Made by a program: the position numbers and the translations under genes
Notes under the pieces: generated by a model
Databases searched by the model: none
Told to the model about the DNA's origin: nothing
The model's input: only the letters and a program-made list of their open reading frames with translations
In this document: positions 37,580 through 50,014 of the stretch, piece by piece
How the letters are laid out: each line of letters opens with the position of its first letter
Position numbering within the stretch: position 1 is the first letter of the stretch
NCBI GenBank assembly: GCA_026225945.1
Contig: JAMJFZ010000320.1
Coordinates: 14,449,501-14,513,500 of the forward strand
Origin: Cricetomys ansorgei
Taxonomy: Eukaryota; Chordata; Mammalia; Rodentia; Nesomyidae
Direction of reading: 5' to 3'
DNA: 64,000 nt

Positions 37580-38575
37580 GGAGGTCTCCAACTGTAGGCG
37601 ACCCTAAAACCTACCATCTTGCCAGGATATTAACAGTAACTGAGCTGACAATTGGGTTGTGGTCTTAGGAAGACACAGTTCCATGCATGCACTTCCCACC
37701 AGAAGCCAGTTAACCTTGCATTAGGAAAAGTTCCCATTTGCAACTATAGTCTGCAGTTCTCATGTAAAGCCCTGGGCTGCTGCTTGCTTGACATGCCTTT
37801 GCAGCAGAGAGACCAATAGCATTAGCATTTTCTTGTTCGCTCTTCTACTTCATCAGTTAGCCTTTATGCAAATAAGTGTCTTAGCTGTACCCACGTAGCA
37901 AATAAACAGAATTCGTTTTTGTTGTGTGTGGCCCACACCCCAGTGTACCTGTCAGGAATCTGATAAACTGACTGTTAACCGAGATAACCCTGCAGTACAT
38001 TCTTGGAGGGAAATGAAAAGATTTCATCGTAAGATGTGGGTTTGGTTTTGTTTGGTTCTGCGGCAGGCGACTCTAAAGGTTAAGAGAGAACAAAGATGCT
38101 GACAGAGGTTACGTTTGGACAGACCATGGAAGAGGGGCTATTTCCTGTTCTGAACTCTCCTTCACTTGAAAACATTTCTCCTGGCAAGGGAAGCTTAAAC
38201 TTACCTTTTCTGTGAGAAGGTTGGAGGCCACTTACTGAAAGTATTATTTTTCCATCTTCGTTCAGTGATCTTCACTCTTGAGTTCTCACCCCAATGCCCA
38301 GAAAAAAAAGTAAAAAGAAAAAAAAACTTAAAAAAAAAATGTCATGTCCATTTAAATGTCCATTTAAAAAAAATGGAGCCAAACACAAAAATTCAAATTT
38401 TATGTTCTGCAGTGACACCTGAGCATTCCGAGGATCTGGACCGAAGCCCCACAGAATTCTAATTCGAAGCTGGGGGGTGAGGGAAATTGATTGATGAGGC
38501 TTATGTACACAGTACCCCAACTTCTTCGTAAGCTCCTTGGGGAAAGACCTTGTGCTAAGGTTTCATTTTATTTCA
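37580..38575. other. Intergenic, nothing recognised
   Basis: Unique-looking DNA with A-runs at 38,305-38,370. No supported gene. Confidence 0.4.
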
Positions 38576-38581
38576 TTTATC

Positions 38582-38583
38582 AC

Positions 38584-38626
<43 letters not shown>

Positions 38627-38745
38627 TTGTTTCTTTCAAGACAGGGTTTCCTCTGTGTAGACCAGGCTGTCCTCGAACTCAGAGATCCACCTGCCTCTGC
38701 CTCCCAAGTGCTGAGATTAAAGGTGTGCACCACCACCGTCCGGCT
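38582..38745 (-). mobile_element. (TTTA)n followed by antisense B1
   Basis: A 46-bp TTTA run (38,582-38,628) is the reversed tail of a B1 (gacagggtttcctctgtgta to gagattaaaggtgtgcacca). Confidence 0.88.
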
Positions 38746-38894
38746 TCGTTTTATTTCTAATGGAACATTTGATCAAGATTTGTATTTGAGAATAAGAGGG
38801 GAAAGCAGCAGGCATGATCGAGACTTCCCAGTGCAACACACGCTGCTGTTACCAGCGTGTTGGGGTTTTGCCGGCATGTAGTCTATGTGCCATA

Positions 38895-39052
38895 CACATG
38901 CCTGGTTTCTTCAGAGGACAGAAGAGGGCACCAGATGCTCCAGAACTGGAGTTACATCTGGTTGTGAGCTGCCATGTGGGTGCAAGGAACTGAACCCATG
39001 TGCTTTGTAAGAACAACCAGTTCTTAACCAGTGGGTTGTCTGTCCAGCCCCC
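38895..39052 (-). mobile_element. B2 SINE, antisense
   Basis: gagctgccatgtgggtgcaa to gggttgtctgtccagcccc. Confidence 0.85.
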
Positions 39053-39054
39053 GA

Positions 39055-39764
39055 TGTGGCCTTTTGTTCTGTCTGGGTAGATAACATGGGTAGGGGAGGA
39101 GAAAGGTCTAAGGCTGGCTGTCCCAAGTCCCTGAGTGCTTGGACCTGGAGGATGACTGACAGACGTGGGTGGTTTAAAACTCTAAGCCCTGGCAGCCCAG
39201 GACCTTTGCTCTAGGCCTTAGAATTCAGAGGTTTACAGCTGTAGGTACTTGGGTACTGCTCTGGCTTCAGCCCCAGAGGCTCCCACCCTTGGCAGCTATG
39301 GTAACAATGGGCTTCCAGGAGCAGGAGCCCCTGGGGTGTTACAGCTCCTGGGCAGGCCTCAGGGGTCGGGACCCTCCGTGTTCTACAGCAGCTAATGTAC
39401 AGCTCTCATGGCTGGGTGCCAGGATCCTTGTCCCTGCGGTTTGGCAGCTCATCAAACTCTTCCAGCAACCCTGCCCACAGTTTTTCACTTCCGGCTACTC
39501 ACAGCTCTCTGTCTCTCTTCATCCATCACTCTCGTTCTCACTCGCTGTCGCTATACTGTGGCCATCCATAGTCGCTGCTGCCCCTCAAAGCTCCATGGGA
39601 CTCCTTCGGTCTCCACCCGCTGCTGACCTCTGGAGTTCTTCAGTCCCCTCTCGCCACGCTGCCCCTCCACTGTCACACCGGACCATGCCTCCACACTCCC
39701 CTCTTTGTGTGCTGGGCAGAGTCTTCGCTAGCAATAATACAACCCAAGGAGGGAAGCCCAGCCG
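39055..39764. other. Intergenic, no supported gene
   Basis: Moderately GC-rich DNA with an open frame at 39,289-39,774 that has no family signature and shows SINE-like sequence at its 3' end. Confidence 0.4.
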
Positions 39765-40130
39765 GATGTGGTGACCCAGGCCTATAATTCCAGCACTTGG
39801 GGAAGTGATGCAGGGGGATTGCTCAGTCTAAAACTAGCCTGGACTACATAGTGAGTTGCGGGCCAACTAGGCTACAGAATGAGACCCCCATTTCAAAAAG
39901 AATGAAAAGACCATAGTAGAAAAGCCTTTTGCCAGGCGGTGGTGGTGGTGATGGCGCATGCCTTTAATCCCAGCACTCGGGAGGCAGAGGCAGGCAGATC
40001 TCTGGGAGTTCTCTGGGAGTTCGAGGTCAGCCTGGTCTACAGAGTGAGTTCCAGGTCAGCCAGAATTACAACACAAAAAAAACAAACATAAAAAAAAAAA
40101 AGAGAGAGAAAGAAAGACAAGAAAAAAAGA
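39765..40130 (+). mobile_element. Two B1 SINEs in tandem
   Basis: An old B1 (39,765-39,897; ggcctataattccagcactt) is followed by a young one (39,933-40,070; gccaggcggtggtggtggtg). The young one has a duplicated ctgggagttct and an A/AG-rich tail. Confidence 0.85.
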
Positions 40131-40249
40131 AAAGCCTTTCAATGTGATCGGCACACCAGGGCACAGTGCAGAAATCTAAATAGCCTGCTAGTGGGGCCAG
40201 AAGTTATGAGGGGCAAGGGTGTCTGTGCCAACCTAAAGGGGTGTGGTCA

Positions 40250-40560
40250 CCATCACTCACAGGCTGAGCTGTCACCCACTGCCCCGAAGAAGCGGTCGAA
40301 TGGGTCGCACTAGTGTGCGGCCTTCTGCAGCCGAAGTCGGGCTCCGGCAGCAGCGGCCCGGCCGCAGCACAGCTCCCGCAGGACATCCCTGGAGTGTGGC
40401 GAGCAGTCAGGCCGCCGCGAGGGCGGTGCAGCCGCTGCCCAAGTCCAGCTGCCCCTGGGCGGTTTGACCTACAGTCCTGCTCAAGGTGGCCGGTCACCAG
40501 GGAGGGCTCTAACAACTCTCCATCTGGGAGTCAAGAGCCGGGGCCCCACACCTTGGCTTA
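40250..40560. other. Isolated GC- and CpG-rich segment
   Basis: About 300 bp with many CpGs (for example gcagcggcccggccgcagca) in otherwise AT-rich DNA. Partially open frames exist on both strands but I recognise no protein. Possible explanations: a fragment of a processed pseudogene without a visible poly(A), or an orphan CpG island. Confidence 0.55.
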
Positions 40561-40599
40561 TTTAAAGGCACAATGGACGAAGTGCCTTTGAAGAAGCCT

Positions 40600-41654
40600 T
40601 TATAGCATTTGTAGTGCTTCGTTCTTAGCCAAATACCTCCAGAGAGAGTGGGGATATTTTTGTCTCTTACGATTGTAGTCGGACTCGACTGGCTTATTTG
40701 TAGTATTATATTTCATTACCAGACTGTCATTATTAAACCAAAATTAAGTGCCTATCTCTTCTATAAGAACCAGAAATTTTATATACTTAATAATATTAGG
40801 CCGTGTTCCAAGGACCCAAACTAACCAACGAGCAAGTGCTTGGTCACGAGCCAAGGGAATCTGCTGCCCTCTAGAGGGTATTGTGATGATACGCCAAGAC
40901 GCGAGAGAAGGTTAAAAAAGACAAAAGTTTTTTCAGGGTAATGAAAAATCCATGGAAGTCAACGAATGTAAACGGAGAAGATGGAAACTGAGAAATTCTA
41001 ACTTCTGTCCCAAACTGATGTGGCTACTCTCCCGCTCCTCGTTTAATTTCTGTCAATATCTGGGGAACTATAGCCAACAAGTGATATTTTATGTCCATCA
41101 CCTGCAAATAACATTTAGGGCACAGTGAAAAATAAGAGAAACTTAAGGATTTATTCACTAATCTATAGAAAGGTTCAGATGGGAGAAAATGAGAATCTCC
41201 CCCCCATGTGGTGAACTTCTAAAAGGGGCGCAGTCAGGGGCATAATTCTGGCTGGGGTGCAGTCAGGTGTGAGAGCGTGCTGCCGTGTCTGTCTCTCCTG
41301 GACTTTGTTCAAAGGAGACATCAGATAGCTCTCGCTGTTACAGCGGATGGAACTGTGACCCATGCTTTATAACATACAAACGCCATGTATGTCCGTCATA
41401 TGTACCAGAAATCATAACACAAAAGTGTGTGGAGACCTGTGAGAGGCCAGACATAGTGGGCTCCACCAGAAGTTCAGGTAGTGCAGAGTGAAAGCCCTGT
41501 GTATGCATCGTTCAACTCAGCATAAATGGGAATGAACATAGTTAAGGGGCGTGGTTTTAATTCTTTTGTGTCAGCGGTTTCATGGTCCTAGCTAATTAAA
41601 CGAATGTCTCCCCTTCCCGTTGCTGTGGAGGAATCACCAGCAAGGTACTACATG
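40600..41654. other. Intergenic, nothing recognised
   Basis: No SINE, LINE or gene is apparent. Confidence 0.4.
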
Positions 41655-41985
41655 AAGGAGCTCGAGAGATGGCTCACTGGGTAGGAGTGCTCCTGTGCAA
41701 GCACGAGGGCCTGAGTTCAAATCCCCAGCACCCACATCAAAGCCGAGCTTGGTTAAACATGCCTAAAACCCAGTATTGAGAGGTAGAGACAGGAGGGTTC
41801 CAGGGGCCTCTTGGCCAGTGGCTTAATTAAAACAGTGAGCTGCAGGTTCAAAGAGAGACCCTGCCTCAAGGGGATGATGTGGATGGCAATAGAATATATC
41901 CAATCTTCTCTTCTAGCCTCTCCGTTTATGTTCGTGGACACATACGTGCACACACGGGCCCATACACACGTATACCACATATACA
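41655..41985 (+). mobile_element. B3 (B2-family) SINE
   Basis: cgagagatggctcactgggt to gagagaccctgcctcaaggg and a CA-rich end; nearly full length. Confidence 0.8.
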
Positions 41986-42599
41986 CAATATAGCTCTCTC
42001 CTTCTCACACACACACAGAGAAACTATGTGCAGACACAACATTTGACATGTAGTTGCTTGACAAATGTGAGTCACTGGTTTAATGAGCCCACAGTGAAGA
42101 GTCAGAAGGTCAGTCAATGAAGGCAGGTAGGTAGAGGTCAAAGTTGAAACGACTACCCATCCCCGTCCGGTTTACGAGGCACATCAGCTTGGGTATTTTA
42201 AAAGTCTTGCATCGCTATCATCTCGGGAAACCCCGTAGTCCAGGATAAACAGGGATGGCGAGTCTCTGCGGCTCAGGATCCCAAATAAGAGTCTGGCAGC
42301 ATCCTAAATATTCGTTAACTATAACACGGACACTGTGACAGCGTTCATTCAAGGAACAGCTGCCTTGCAGCAGCTGGGATCCAGAGCTAGGTGACCAGCG
42401 TCACCAAACTTCAGAGGCATGGTCGACTAAAGGAAACGGGTGGAAGGAGGATTTGTATCATTCAAATCATATTTAAAATCACCACATCATGAACACCTGT
42501 ATACAAATAAATAATACAAGTACAGAGACAGTCATGGAAATGAAACAGAGGGAGAGTTCATTTGCACAGGAACGCTTGAGAGAAGTTTCTGTTACTTTG

Positions 42600-43080
42600 G
42601 TTTCTTTAAAAACGCAAAATGGCGTTTGGATTATGTTTGCGTGCCCGCCCCAGCTGTGGTGGAGTTGTTTGTGAGTTGGGTTTGGGATGCTTGATGCAGG
42701 CGGCTATGATTTGCTTGGGTGCAGTCGTTCTGGCACCTGTGGCTTGTTTTGGGGATCGTGTGCCGCAGGGGTTTATGGGAACTTTTGGCTTATGGCATAA
42801 AAAGTCTGAAGCCCCGCGAGTCGAGGTGGGCGCTGGTCGGTGGTCCGTTGGTTGGGTTGCTGCCGTTAGTGTGATAATTCCTAAAAGAACAAAGGTCGGA
42901 GACCGTGAGTTAATAGACCGAGAGCTGAGACGCTAGTCTGATCGCTGTCAGCTAGTCCTCTTCAATCCTAGGACAGCCTAAAAGGAGGCTGTGAAGATTT
43001 CTACCTTCTCTCTTTCTATATCAAGCCCGCTTGCAAAAGCGGTGAAGATTTCTTTCTATCCTTCCTTTCTCGTTCCATAA
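42600..43080 (+). other. Unassigned G/T-rich segment, LTR-like
   Basis: A strongly GT-biased plus strand contains a TATA-like gcataaaaagtctgaa at about 42,796. Downstream is a CpG-rich stretch and a 6-bp-stem hairpin (ccgcttgcaaaagcgg, about 43,028-43,043). It resembles the U3-R-U5 layout of an LTR, but I could not fix ends or family. An open frame here (42,619-42,936) shows no known domain. Confidence 0.35.
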
Positions 43081-43559
43081 ATAGAGGGTAAAAGATTGTA
43101 CTGCTACAGGTGGCATGCCAACACGGAGCGCTGACATCACGCCAGCTCCAATGTGGCAACAAGGAAGAAGAAGAAATTCCAGACCTCCAAGTGTTTGGTA
43201 AAGTATGATCAGGGAGCCTACCAGAGGCCAGAGGTTAAGGTATTAATTGAAGGCTCCTGAAGAAAGAGGAAAAAGGAAATAAGCCTCTACGAAGAGAAAA
43301 GGCTGTGAAATTAATAAATAAGTGAGGGAAAAAAAGCTCCAAAGTGAGAGCCACAGAATGGAGGCCCTTAGAGATAATGAATTCAGCTGGGAGCAGGAAA
43401 AAGCAAGGTTCTCACTGCTTTTCCTGATCATGGAGCCGATGCTCCCTCCTGCTGCTGGTGGTAGCATAGCGTACTGTTTCAAAAACTGAGTTTGTTAACG
43501 GCATTGCATGTGTGTGAAGCACAAGATGTTGTGTTTGAGGTCTATGAGGAAGGGTGTAT

Positions 43560-44486
43560 GTTTCCCTGTAGCAGTGGTGAAAAAGAATGCCAAGGCGCCA
43601 GAATGTTTCAATCGGAGATTCTTCCCACTGGCCTAGAATCCCCTACTGTTGTGGAAGCCATGGCTTAGAGCCAAAAAGCTGCTTAGTTAAACTGAACTTT
43701 TTCCCCCCTGCAAACCTGACTACAAGCGGCCAGGCACCGGTAACGGTGATGAGAACTCCACCCAGCAGGGAACCCTTCCTGCAGACAAGGACTGGTTATT
43801 TTTCCAGCAAACCAGACTCTATCTTAAAACCTGGGAAGTGTTTCCTCACGGCCAACACACAGAAGCTGTTTTCTAGAACTGGCCAAGGTTGTATCTCGTG
43901 CTGGTAGTCGAACTTGGTACTGTAAGAGTCATCCAGCTGGTGATGGTTTTGAAGGCATGGAGGGGTCTTTGGAGAGCAACTGAGGCTTGGCATTGTGAGA
44001 GGCCAGGAGAGGCCATTAGTGAAGGTGAAGCCAAAGTAGTAGTTGAAGGCCCAGATTGTAGGGGTAATACAGAGAAGTTGAGGTTTGGCACCGTGAAAAG
44101 AGGAGAGCAGCCCAGTTACAGCAAGGGACCCCAGCTGCCTTGAAGATGCCCAGTACCATGGGACAATCACCAAGAACAGCAGCAGCAGTGGAGTGGGGCC
44201 AGCTGGAATCTGGAGGACAAGCTGTGCTGCAGAGATCACAGCCCAAGAAGTGATCCAAGCCCTTTGGAGGAGCCCAGAAGATCGTGAGTGAATTCCAGAT
44301 AATTGGACATGGATAATGTTTTATCTGCTGTCCAAAGACACTGTGAAAGCTTGATAGATGTTTGGTTTCATTTGGTCCTGTGCATTAGAAGTCTCATAAT
44401 CATTCCTCTTGTAAATGTTTTTTGCTGGTGCAGTATTAAATTATGTTGTAAAGACAAAGCAATTTTTTTATACAGAAAAGGGGAAT
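43560..44486 (+). mobile_element. Probable ERV internal remnant
   Basis: It lies directly before the LTR below and ends in a purine run (agaaaaggggaa) in the position of a polypurine tract. It contains repeated motifs such as ggcttggcattgtgagaggc and a diverged second copy, typical of non-coding MaLR-type internal sequence. No retroviral gene remains. Confidence 0.4.
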
Positions 44487-44795
44487 TGTTGTGGAAGTTT
44501 ATTTTTATTTGTGTTTACAATAATTGTTTTTGTGCTCTGTTGGGGAAAGGGATGCATAGGCCTTGGTGTTTTATATTGTCTGCAGGTGTTGGATTTCTTT
44601 GGGAGGGGGGGAATTTTGGTTGCTCATGATCTGCACCTGAGGAGTTCTGAACGAATAAAAGCACCTGAGCTCAAACGCTCAGGGTTCCACTGTTGATCAA
44701 GCACGGCGCTGACCAGGAAGGTGGTTCCCTCTGCTGAGGTCTGCCAAATTTTCACATTTGAGAATGTCTCCTTGTTTTCCTTGGTGATCCACCAC
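44487..44795 (+). mobile_element. LTR of the element at 43.6-44.8 kb
   Basis: Begins TGTTGTGGAAG after the purine run and ends near gatccaccaca. An AATAAAA signal lies at about 44,654, followed by a U5-like part. Its 3' two thirds are shared with the remnant at 14,561-14,831. Confidence 0.55.
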
Positions 44796-45329
44796 ATAGC
44801 ATATACTACACTCATATGACATCAAATGCGTTTACTTTGTTTTATTGTTTAAATACCTGAAGGAAATAAATGAACGTATTAAGATTTGCCAAATATGAGG
44901 GCAAAAAAAAAAAAATACAAAGAAAAAAATTTTTTTTAAAGGATCCGAGCGTCCACTGTCCTGACAGGGTTCACTGACACTTGGTCAACACTAGATGTCA
45001 CCTTACTTCATGCATTGATTTTAGAACGAGGCTTTCTGGCTGAAATGAGTCGGGCTGTTTACCAGTTTCTCCTGTTGTTGCAGAAAGTGAATTTCCGAGT
45101 TTCACCAGGTAGTGTGTAGAGACCCCGGGCATCACTGGGAAGCTTAGAGCTTACTGTCTCTGCTTCGGTTCTTTATTAAAAAGGAAGCGAATGTTCTAAA
45201 AGCTCCCAGTTCTGTTAGGTGTGCTCTCGCATGAGGTTGAGACGCTACAGCAGAAGGTAGCTTCCACAAGGACTCCTCTATTTATGCTACGAAGGCCATA
45301 GTTACAATTGGACACTTTATTTTATGTTT

Positions 45330-45435
45330 TGACAGGGCTTACTGTGTAGCCCAGGTTGGCCCCTAACTTGAGATGCTTCTGCCTCAGTCTCACGAGTGCT
45401 GGGGTTAAAGGCCTGTGCCACAGCGTCCAGACCCC
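45330..45435 (-). mobile_element. Old B1 SINE, antisense
   Basis: gtgtagcccaggttggcccc, then gtgctggggttaaaggcctg. Confidence 0.65.
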
Positions 45436-45439
45436 AATT

Positions 45440-46514
45440 TTTAAAGTATTTAAGTATTGTTCTACTCAGTATCCATTACACCAACGCATAAGATCGGTAC
45501 ATCCGGTTTATTTTTTCTCCTACCACAGTCACGCCGTACGTGCGAGGCCACATGAGTCCTTATTGGCACAGCTGGTCACCACACCACTGTGAAATGAGGT
45601 ATGGAAAATGGATGTTGTTTTTTAAAAAAAAGACTCTAGCTTGGTTTCTAGGTATTCAAACACAGCCTTTTCTAACAAAAACACAAGACCATAAGACCCT
45701 CATCAGAGGCATAAAGGGCTCTGTGCCATGATTTTATTTAGCTAACTGAAGGAAAAACCAATTACTTTCCTGAAGGAAAAGAGTGTGGGTACCAGGACCT
45801 ACATAAGTGAAACCCTGTCTTGAAAAACAAAAACAAAAAGAATCTGAATACCAACCACACTTTACAACTGGCAATGTCTCTAGGGCATTCTGTTAAAGAA
45901 AATTATCAGTGTGAATATTAAACCCTATGAAGAAAATTGAATTTTTACAAGTAAAGTCCTCGATAATTAGGCAAGAACATTTTAAAAGTTTTTGGCTTCT
46001 CCATATCGCTCTGGCCTCTCCAGCGCCTGTTTCTGGAAACTGACATGGTAAGTGCTGGTTGTAAGGTCGAATCCTTTCTCTGGAGCTCGACTGAAGACAG
46101 GCTTTCTCTCTGGTAGAAGAAGTCACTTGCATGAGTCACATGAAGCATACTGTGCCTTCCTGCTTCCAAACCTATGTGGCTGAGTCTCTCACTGATTCAC
46201 CCTGTCAACTTGTGCTTCTGTGACAACATGTTTCATCTGTGTGTGTTAATTCCGGAGGCTATGTTTTAAGACATCTTGCCATTACTCTCGACAGCTTGAA
46301 AATCATTACCATTTAGAGGTACTTATTTGGGGAGAAGTTCCGTGCAGCCTGTGGGCAGACGCTAATCACACTCACGAGGTGCCTCCAATGCCTTCCACTT
46401 CTTGAAGCGGCTCCTCCAATCAGTGGACTTTCTTTCTCTCATCTTTTCAGTAGTCAGTATAAATATATGGAGATTATACAATTCTTTCTCTCCTCACCCC
46501 CCCTTAAAAAAAAA
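45440..46514. other. Intergenic, nothing recognised
   Basis: Unique-looking DNA; no supported gene or assigned repeat. Confidence 0.4.
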
Positions 46515-46645
46515 TACAAGAGAGTCTTTCTATTGTCCAGGCTATCTCGAAATTCCCTACATAGTCCATGGTGACCTCAAAATCACAGTAATCCTCCTGC
46601 CTCAGCTGCCTAACTTCTAGGATAGGCATGAATCACCGTGCTAGT
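46515..46645 (-). mobile_element. Old B1-like SINE, antisense
   Basis: attgtccaggctatctcgaa, then tcctcctgcctcagctgcct. Confidence 0.5.
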
Positions 46646-47015
46646 CACTTTTTCCTTAGAAACACAACAGAAATAACTCGGTTCAGTATAGTACAATTTT
46701 AGCAAAACATGAAATACAAAATATTCGTGATTAAGTTCTATACCATTCCACTCCCATCCTAAAGAAGGTTGGTGTTGAGTTAGCAGGAGCCCAGGGTGCT
46801 CCATTCCCCAGGAAGTCATCCGCGTCTGAAACAATGGTTAAAGGGGCCTTGGCGAGAGCTCAGTCAGTAACAAGTGAATGAACGAATGGATGAATGAATG
46901 AGCAAATTAGATATTTAGTGATTGCTACTGTGGCTTTGGGATAAGAAACTCAACTGTATCCCTGTGAGCTTTCACTCCCCAGGAAGCATTGCGTTTTTTA
47001 AATACCAAGATGAAG

Positions 47016-47050
47016 TCTCCTCCTCCTCCTCCTCCTCCTCCTCCTCCTCT
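47016..47050. repeat. (CTC)n microsatellite
   Basis: A pure CTC trinucleotide run of about 35 bp. Confidence 0.95.
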
Positions 47051-47784
47051 ATTCTTACTCCTTTGTGTGTGTTATAAAATAACTTTATTGCTCTTAAATT
47101 GCTACTATATTTACAAGGGACGTCCATCAGTTCTTTTCTTCCTTCTGTTTCTGATGCTGGTACAGCAACGATAGGGTCACAAAACGGAATGGGAAGTGTC
47201 TGCCTTTTTCCCAATTTCTCAGTGATTATATAGAGTGGGTCTTAATTCTTGCTTCACTAGAAATCGCAGGAAAAATCATCTGGATTTTAGAATTGCTTTG
47301 TTGTTGTGGTTTCTATTATTTAGGGGATTCTTGCTCCTAGGTTGACTGATTGATTAACTCCAGTCGTGCTATGCCGCCCAGGATATCTTAAACTTCTGAG
47401 TTGAAGTTATCTTTTTGTTAAAATTAATTAATTATTTTTTCTTCTCTCATATAATGCATATCGATACCCCTCCTACCCTCCCTCCGTCCCTCTCAGCTCC
47501 CCCCATCGTCCCTCTACTCCGATTATATACCCTCCCCCCAAGATGAATTCTTAATTTAAAACATTTTGAAATTTGTGCCAAAACTTTTGTCACAAAAGTG
47601 GCCCACTGGTCTGTGTGTGTTTTACAGTAATCTGGCCACTGATGTGTTAAAACTTGTACAGATGAACAGAATACATGTATTTGCTTTTCCATAGAGAATT
47701 ACTAAATCTGCCAACTTAGAGTCACTTTATATGTTCAAAGGGAATTTCTGTTACTGCCCGTTTTGCGTCTGCATTTGTTTTTGT

Positions 47785-47915
47785 TTAAGTCAAGGTCTCA
47801 CCATGTAGCCTAGGCTGGCCTGGAACTTGCTATGTAGGCCAGGCTAGCCTCAAACTGATAATTGTCCCACCTCCAAGAGCTGGGACTATAGGCATCCACC
47901 ATCACACTGACTTTA
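47785..47915 (-). mobile_element. Old B1 SINE, antisense
   Basis: gtctcaccatgtagcctagg to ggactataggcatccaccat. Confidence 0.7.
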
Positions 47916-48179
47916 AGAGAATTTTTTAAGGTCTAGACATCACTGCTTTTAAAATTAAGCAAGATCTAAGTGACAGTTCGCTGTGACAGCTTTAACTCGC
48001 TGGGACCCAGCTCCTTAAGGTTTGAAACCAGTGTGTACAATGGGAATAGACACCACTTATATTACTGAAGAGCAGGAGAATTTTCAACAGCTTTCCAACT
48101 TCTGTCTGGTTATCTGAGCTGGCTAACAGTAGAGGAGCCATCAGCCCTGGGAAATGGTGAGTACCTGGCCAATAGAACA

Positions 48180-48330
48180 GAGAGACCCAGAGTCAGTCGC
48201 TTAGGAACTCCATGGCCGAGGCAAATCGCTGTGACCTCTCTGCGCCTCATCTGTAGAGTGGGATGGTAACAGTGTTTCTGACACAAGGTTGTCATGGGAC
48301 CCATCACCCAAGTCAGGGTTTAAGATTTTC
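48180..48330 (+). mobile_element. MIR SINE
   Basis: gctgtgacctctctgcgcct, then catctgtagagtgggatggt, is a sense MIR core. Confidence 0.65.
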
Positions 48331-48659
48331 ATCAGTACCTAGACAGTGTCAGAATGTCAAACAAACTAAGTCATTTGACAGTAGATGTAAAATGGCTATT
48401 TTCCAGTTATAAAAAAAATGTTTACGTGCTCAGAAAAATTAGCCTAGGATGCCTGTAGACTCACAGTGCTAAGTTCTATTATTCTACTGAATACCGTAAG
48501 ACAGGACTACCAAATGTACCCTAAAGATCCCATATTCTTCTTCTTATGCCTTCACACACACCTTTGTGAACGGTCCTTCTTGCCACATTCTTATCGACCC
48601 CCCCTTTCCTCTAGGCACCCCAGTCTCTGGTGCATCTTGTTTTATGTGCAAGGTTTTAT

Positions 48660-48870
48660 TTGTTTTTGTTTGTGTGTTTATTTGTTTTGTTTTTGTTTGT
48701 TCATTTTGTTTTAATTTTTTTGTATTGAAGTTTTGTTTGTTTTATTTGTTTAGTTTGTTTTGTTTTGTCGAGATGATGTCTTATTACATAGCTCAGACTG
48801 GCCTCAACAGTTTTCCTACTTCAGTCTCTGCTAGTGCAGAGATGATAGGCATGTGTCACTGTGCCAGGCT
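48660..48870 (-). mobile_element. (TTTG)-rich tail plus antisense B1
   Basis: A long TTTG-type stretch (48,655-48,765) precedes a B1-like body (atagctcagactggcctcaa to gataggcatgtgtcactgtg). Confidence 0.65.
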
Positions 48871-48874
48871 TATT

Positions 48875-49594
48875 TGAAAAGTGTTACACACCAAGTCACA
48901 CAGGAAACCTCTGAAGGACATCCCGGTGGTTTGCATACACTTCCCAGCCTGTTAGTGATTCTCACTGAGTGAATGCATAGTACAGGAGAAGTTAAAATGG
49001 ACATCCCTCTTTAGTTAGAACTGAAGGCAAGTTAGGTAGGTAACAGATTTGACCTTCACAGTTACTAAGTATTTGCTTCTAAAGAAGAGTGAGAACTGTT
49101 CCCCCCGCACTGTTGTTCTGATCTGCTACTGTAGGCAAGCCTTTGTAGGTTAGCTGGTTTCCCTTCATTCCTTCTCTTCTGAAACCTGTGGTAAAGCAAA
49201 AAATGCCTCAAGCAATTATTTGGGGATAAAAAAACAAAACAAAAAAGCCACACACGGAAAATAATTGATGTGGTTTGAAAATTACTCGGAGGTGGAAAGT
49301 AAAATGCATTTTCCAACTGATGTTCTAAAAAAAAAAAAAAAAAAAAAAACAGTGTCAAGCTAATTCCTTATAAATCACAGCATGGAAGCAAAGACACACA
49401 CACTTTTGCATAGTCGCTTGATTTTCAACGAGTGAGGCTTTAAAATTTAGTCTAGAAATTAGAAAATTTTCAGTCTGTTGAGAAGACATAGTTGAGGTTT
49501 AAAAATGGCGTCCTTGGAGATCTGAGTTTAATGTTCCCGTGATCGCAAAGAGGAAGGGCTTGGGCTGCTACTGCTGTTGTTGATATTTGCGTTT
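48875..49594. other. Intergenic, nothing recognised
   Basis: An A-run of 23 bases lies near 49,327-49,349; no other element is assigned. Confidence 0.4.
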
Positions 49595-49705
49595 GTTTCA
49601 TGAATCATGGTTTCGCTGTGTAGCCCATTTCCCTGACATTCACCGTCTTCCCGCCTCCACCTCCCGGGTCCTGAGGTTACAGGTGTGCTGGCCGTGCCGG
49701 GCATT
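49595..49705 (-). mobile_element. Old B1 SINE, antisense
   Basis: atggtttcgctgtgtagccc to gaggttacaggtgtgctggc. Confidence 0.55.
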
Positions 49706-49832
49706 TCTGCTTCTTTTTAAATTAGTGCCTAAAAATACTTTTGTAGTTGTAATCCTGTTTATTTTTTATCATGCCTCTGAAATTTCCCTGGAAGTGAACC
49801 AAAATGGCAAACATTCTTCATTGTATTTCCAG

Positions 49833-49944
49833 GGTGCCGTCATCACGGATGTGTGGCCCCAATGCCACGGGCACCTGGCGGGAAGGCATGTGTTTGTACC
49901 GGACATGGGATTCAGCGAGATAGCATTGTTGTATTTCAACAAAG
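49833..49944 (+). other. Orphan exon-like segment
   Basis: A CpG-containing 112-bp block is bounded by an acceptor-like tgtatttccag and a donor-like aaag|gtgata. Two of three frames are open across it; one reads GAVITDVWPQCHGHLAGRHV. No homologue is recognised. It could be a non-coding RNA exon, a relic, or chance. Confidence 0.3.
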
Positions 49945-50014
49945 GTGATATTTGGTTGAGGTTTTTTGTTTTTGTTGTTCCTATCTAAGTCTATGGAGAT
50001 ATTTTCTTTCCTTC

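Noticed and set aside
42619..42936. A 105-codon frame with Cys/Gly-rich start
   Set aside because: No recognisable domain; the region looks more like an LTR or promoter and the frame spans the TATA-like site.
43796..44239. A 147-codon minus-strand frame
   Set aside because: It lies antisense to probable ERV internal sequence and shows no viral or host domain.
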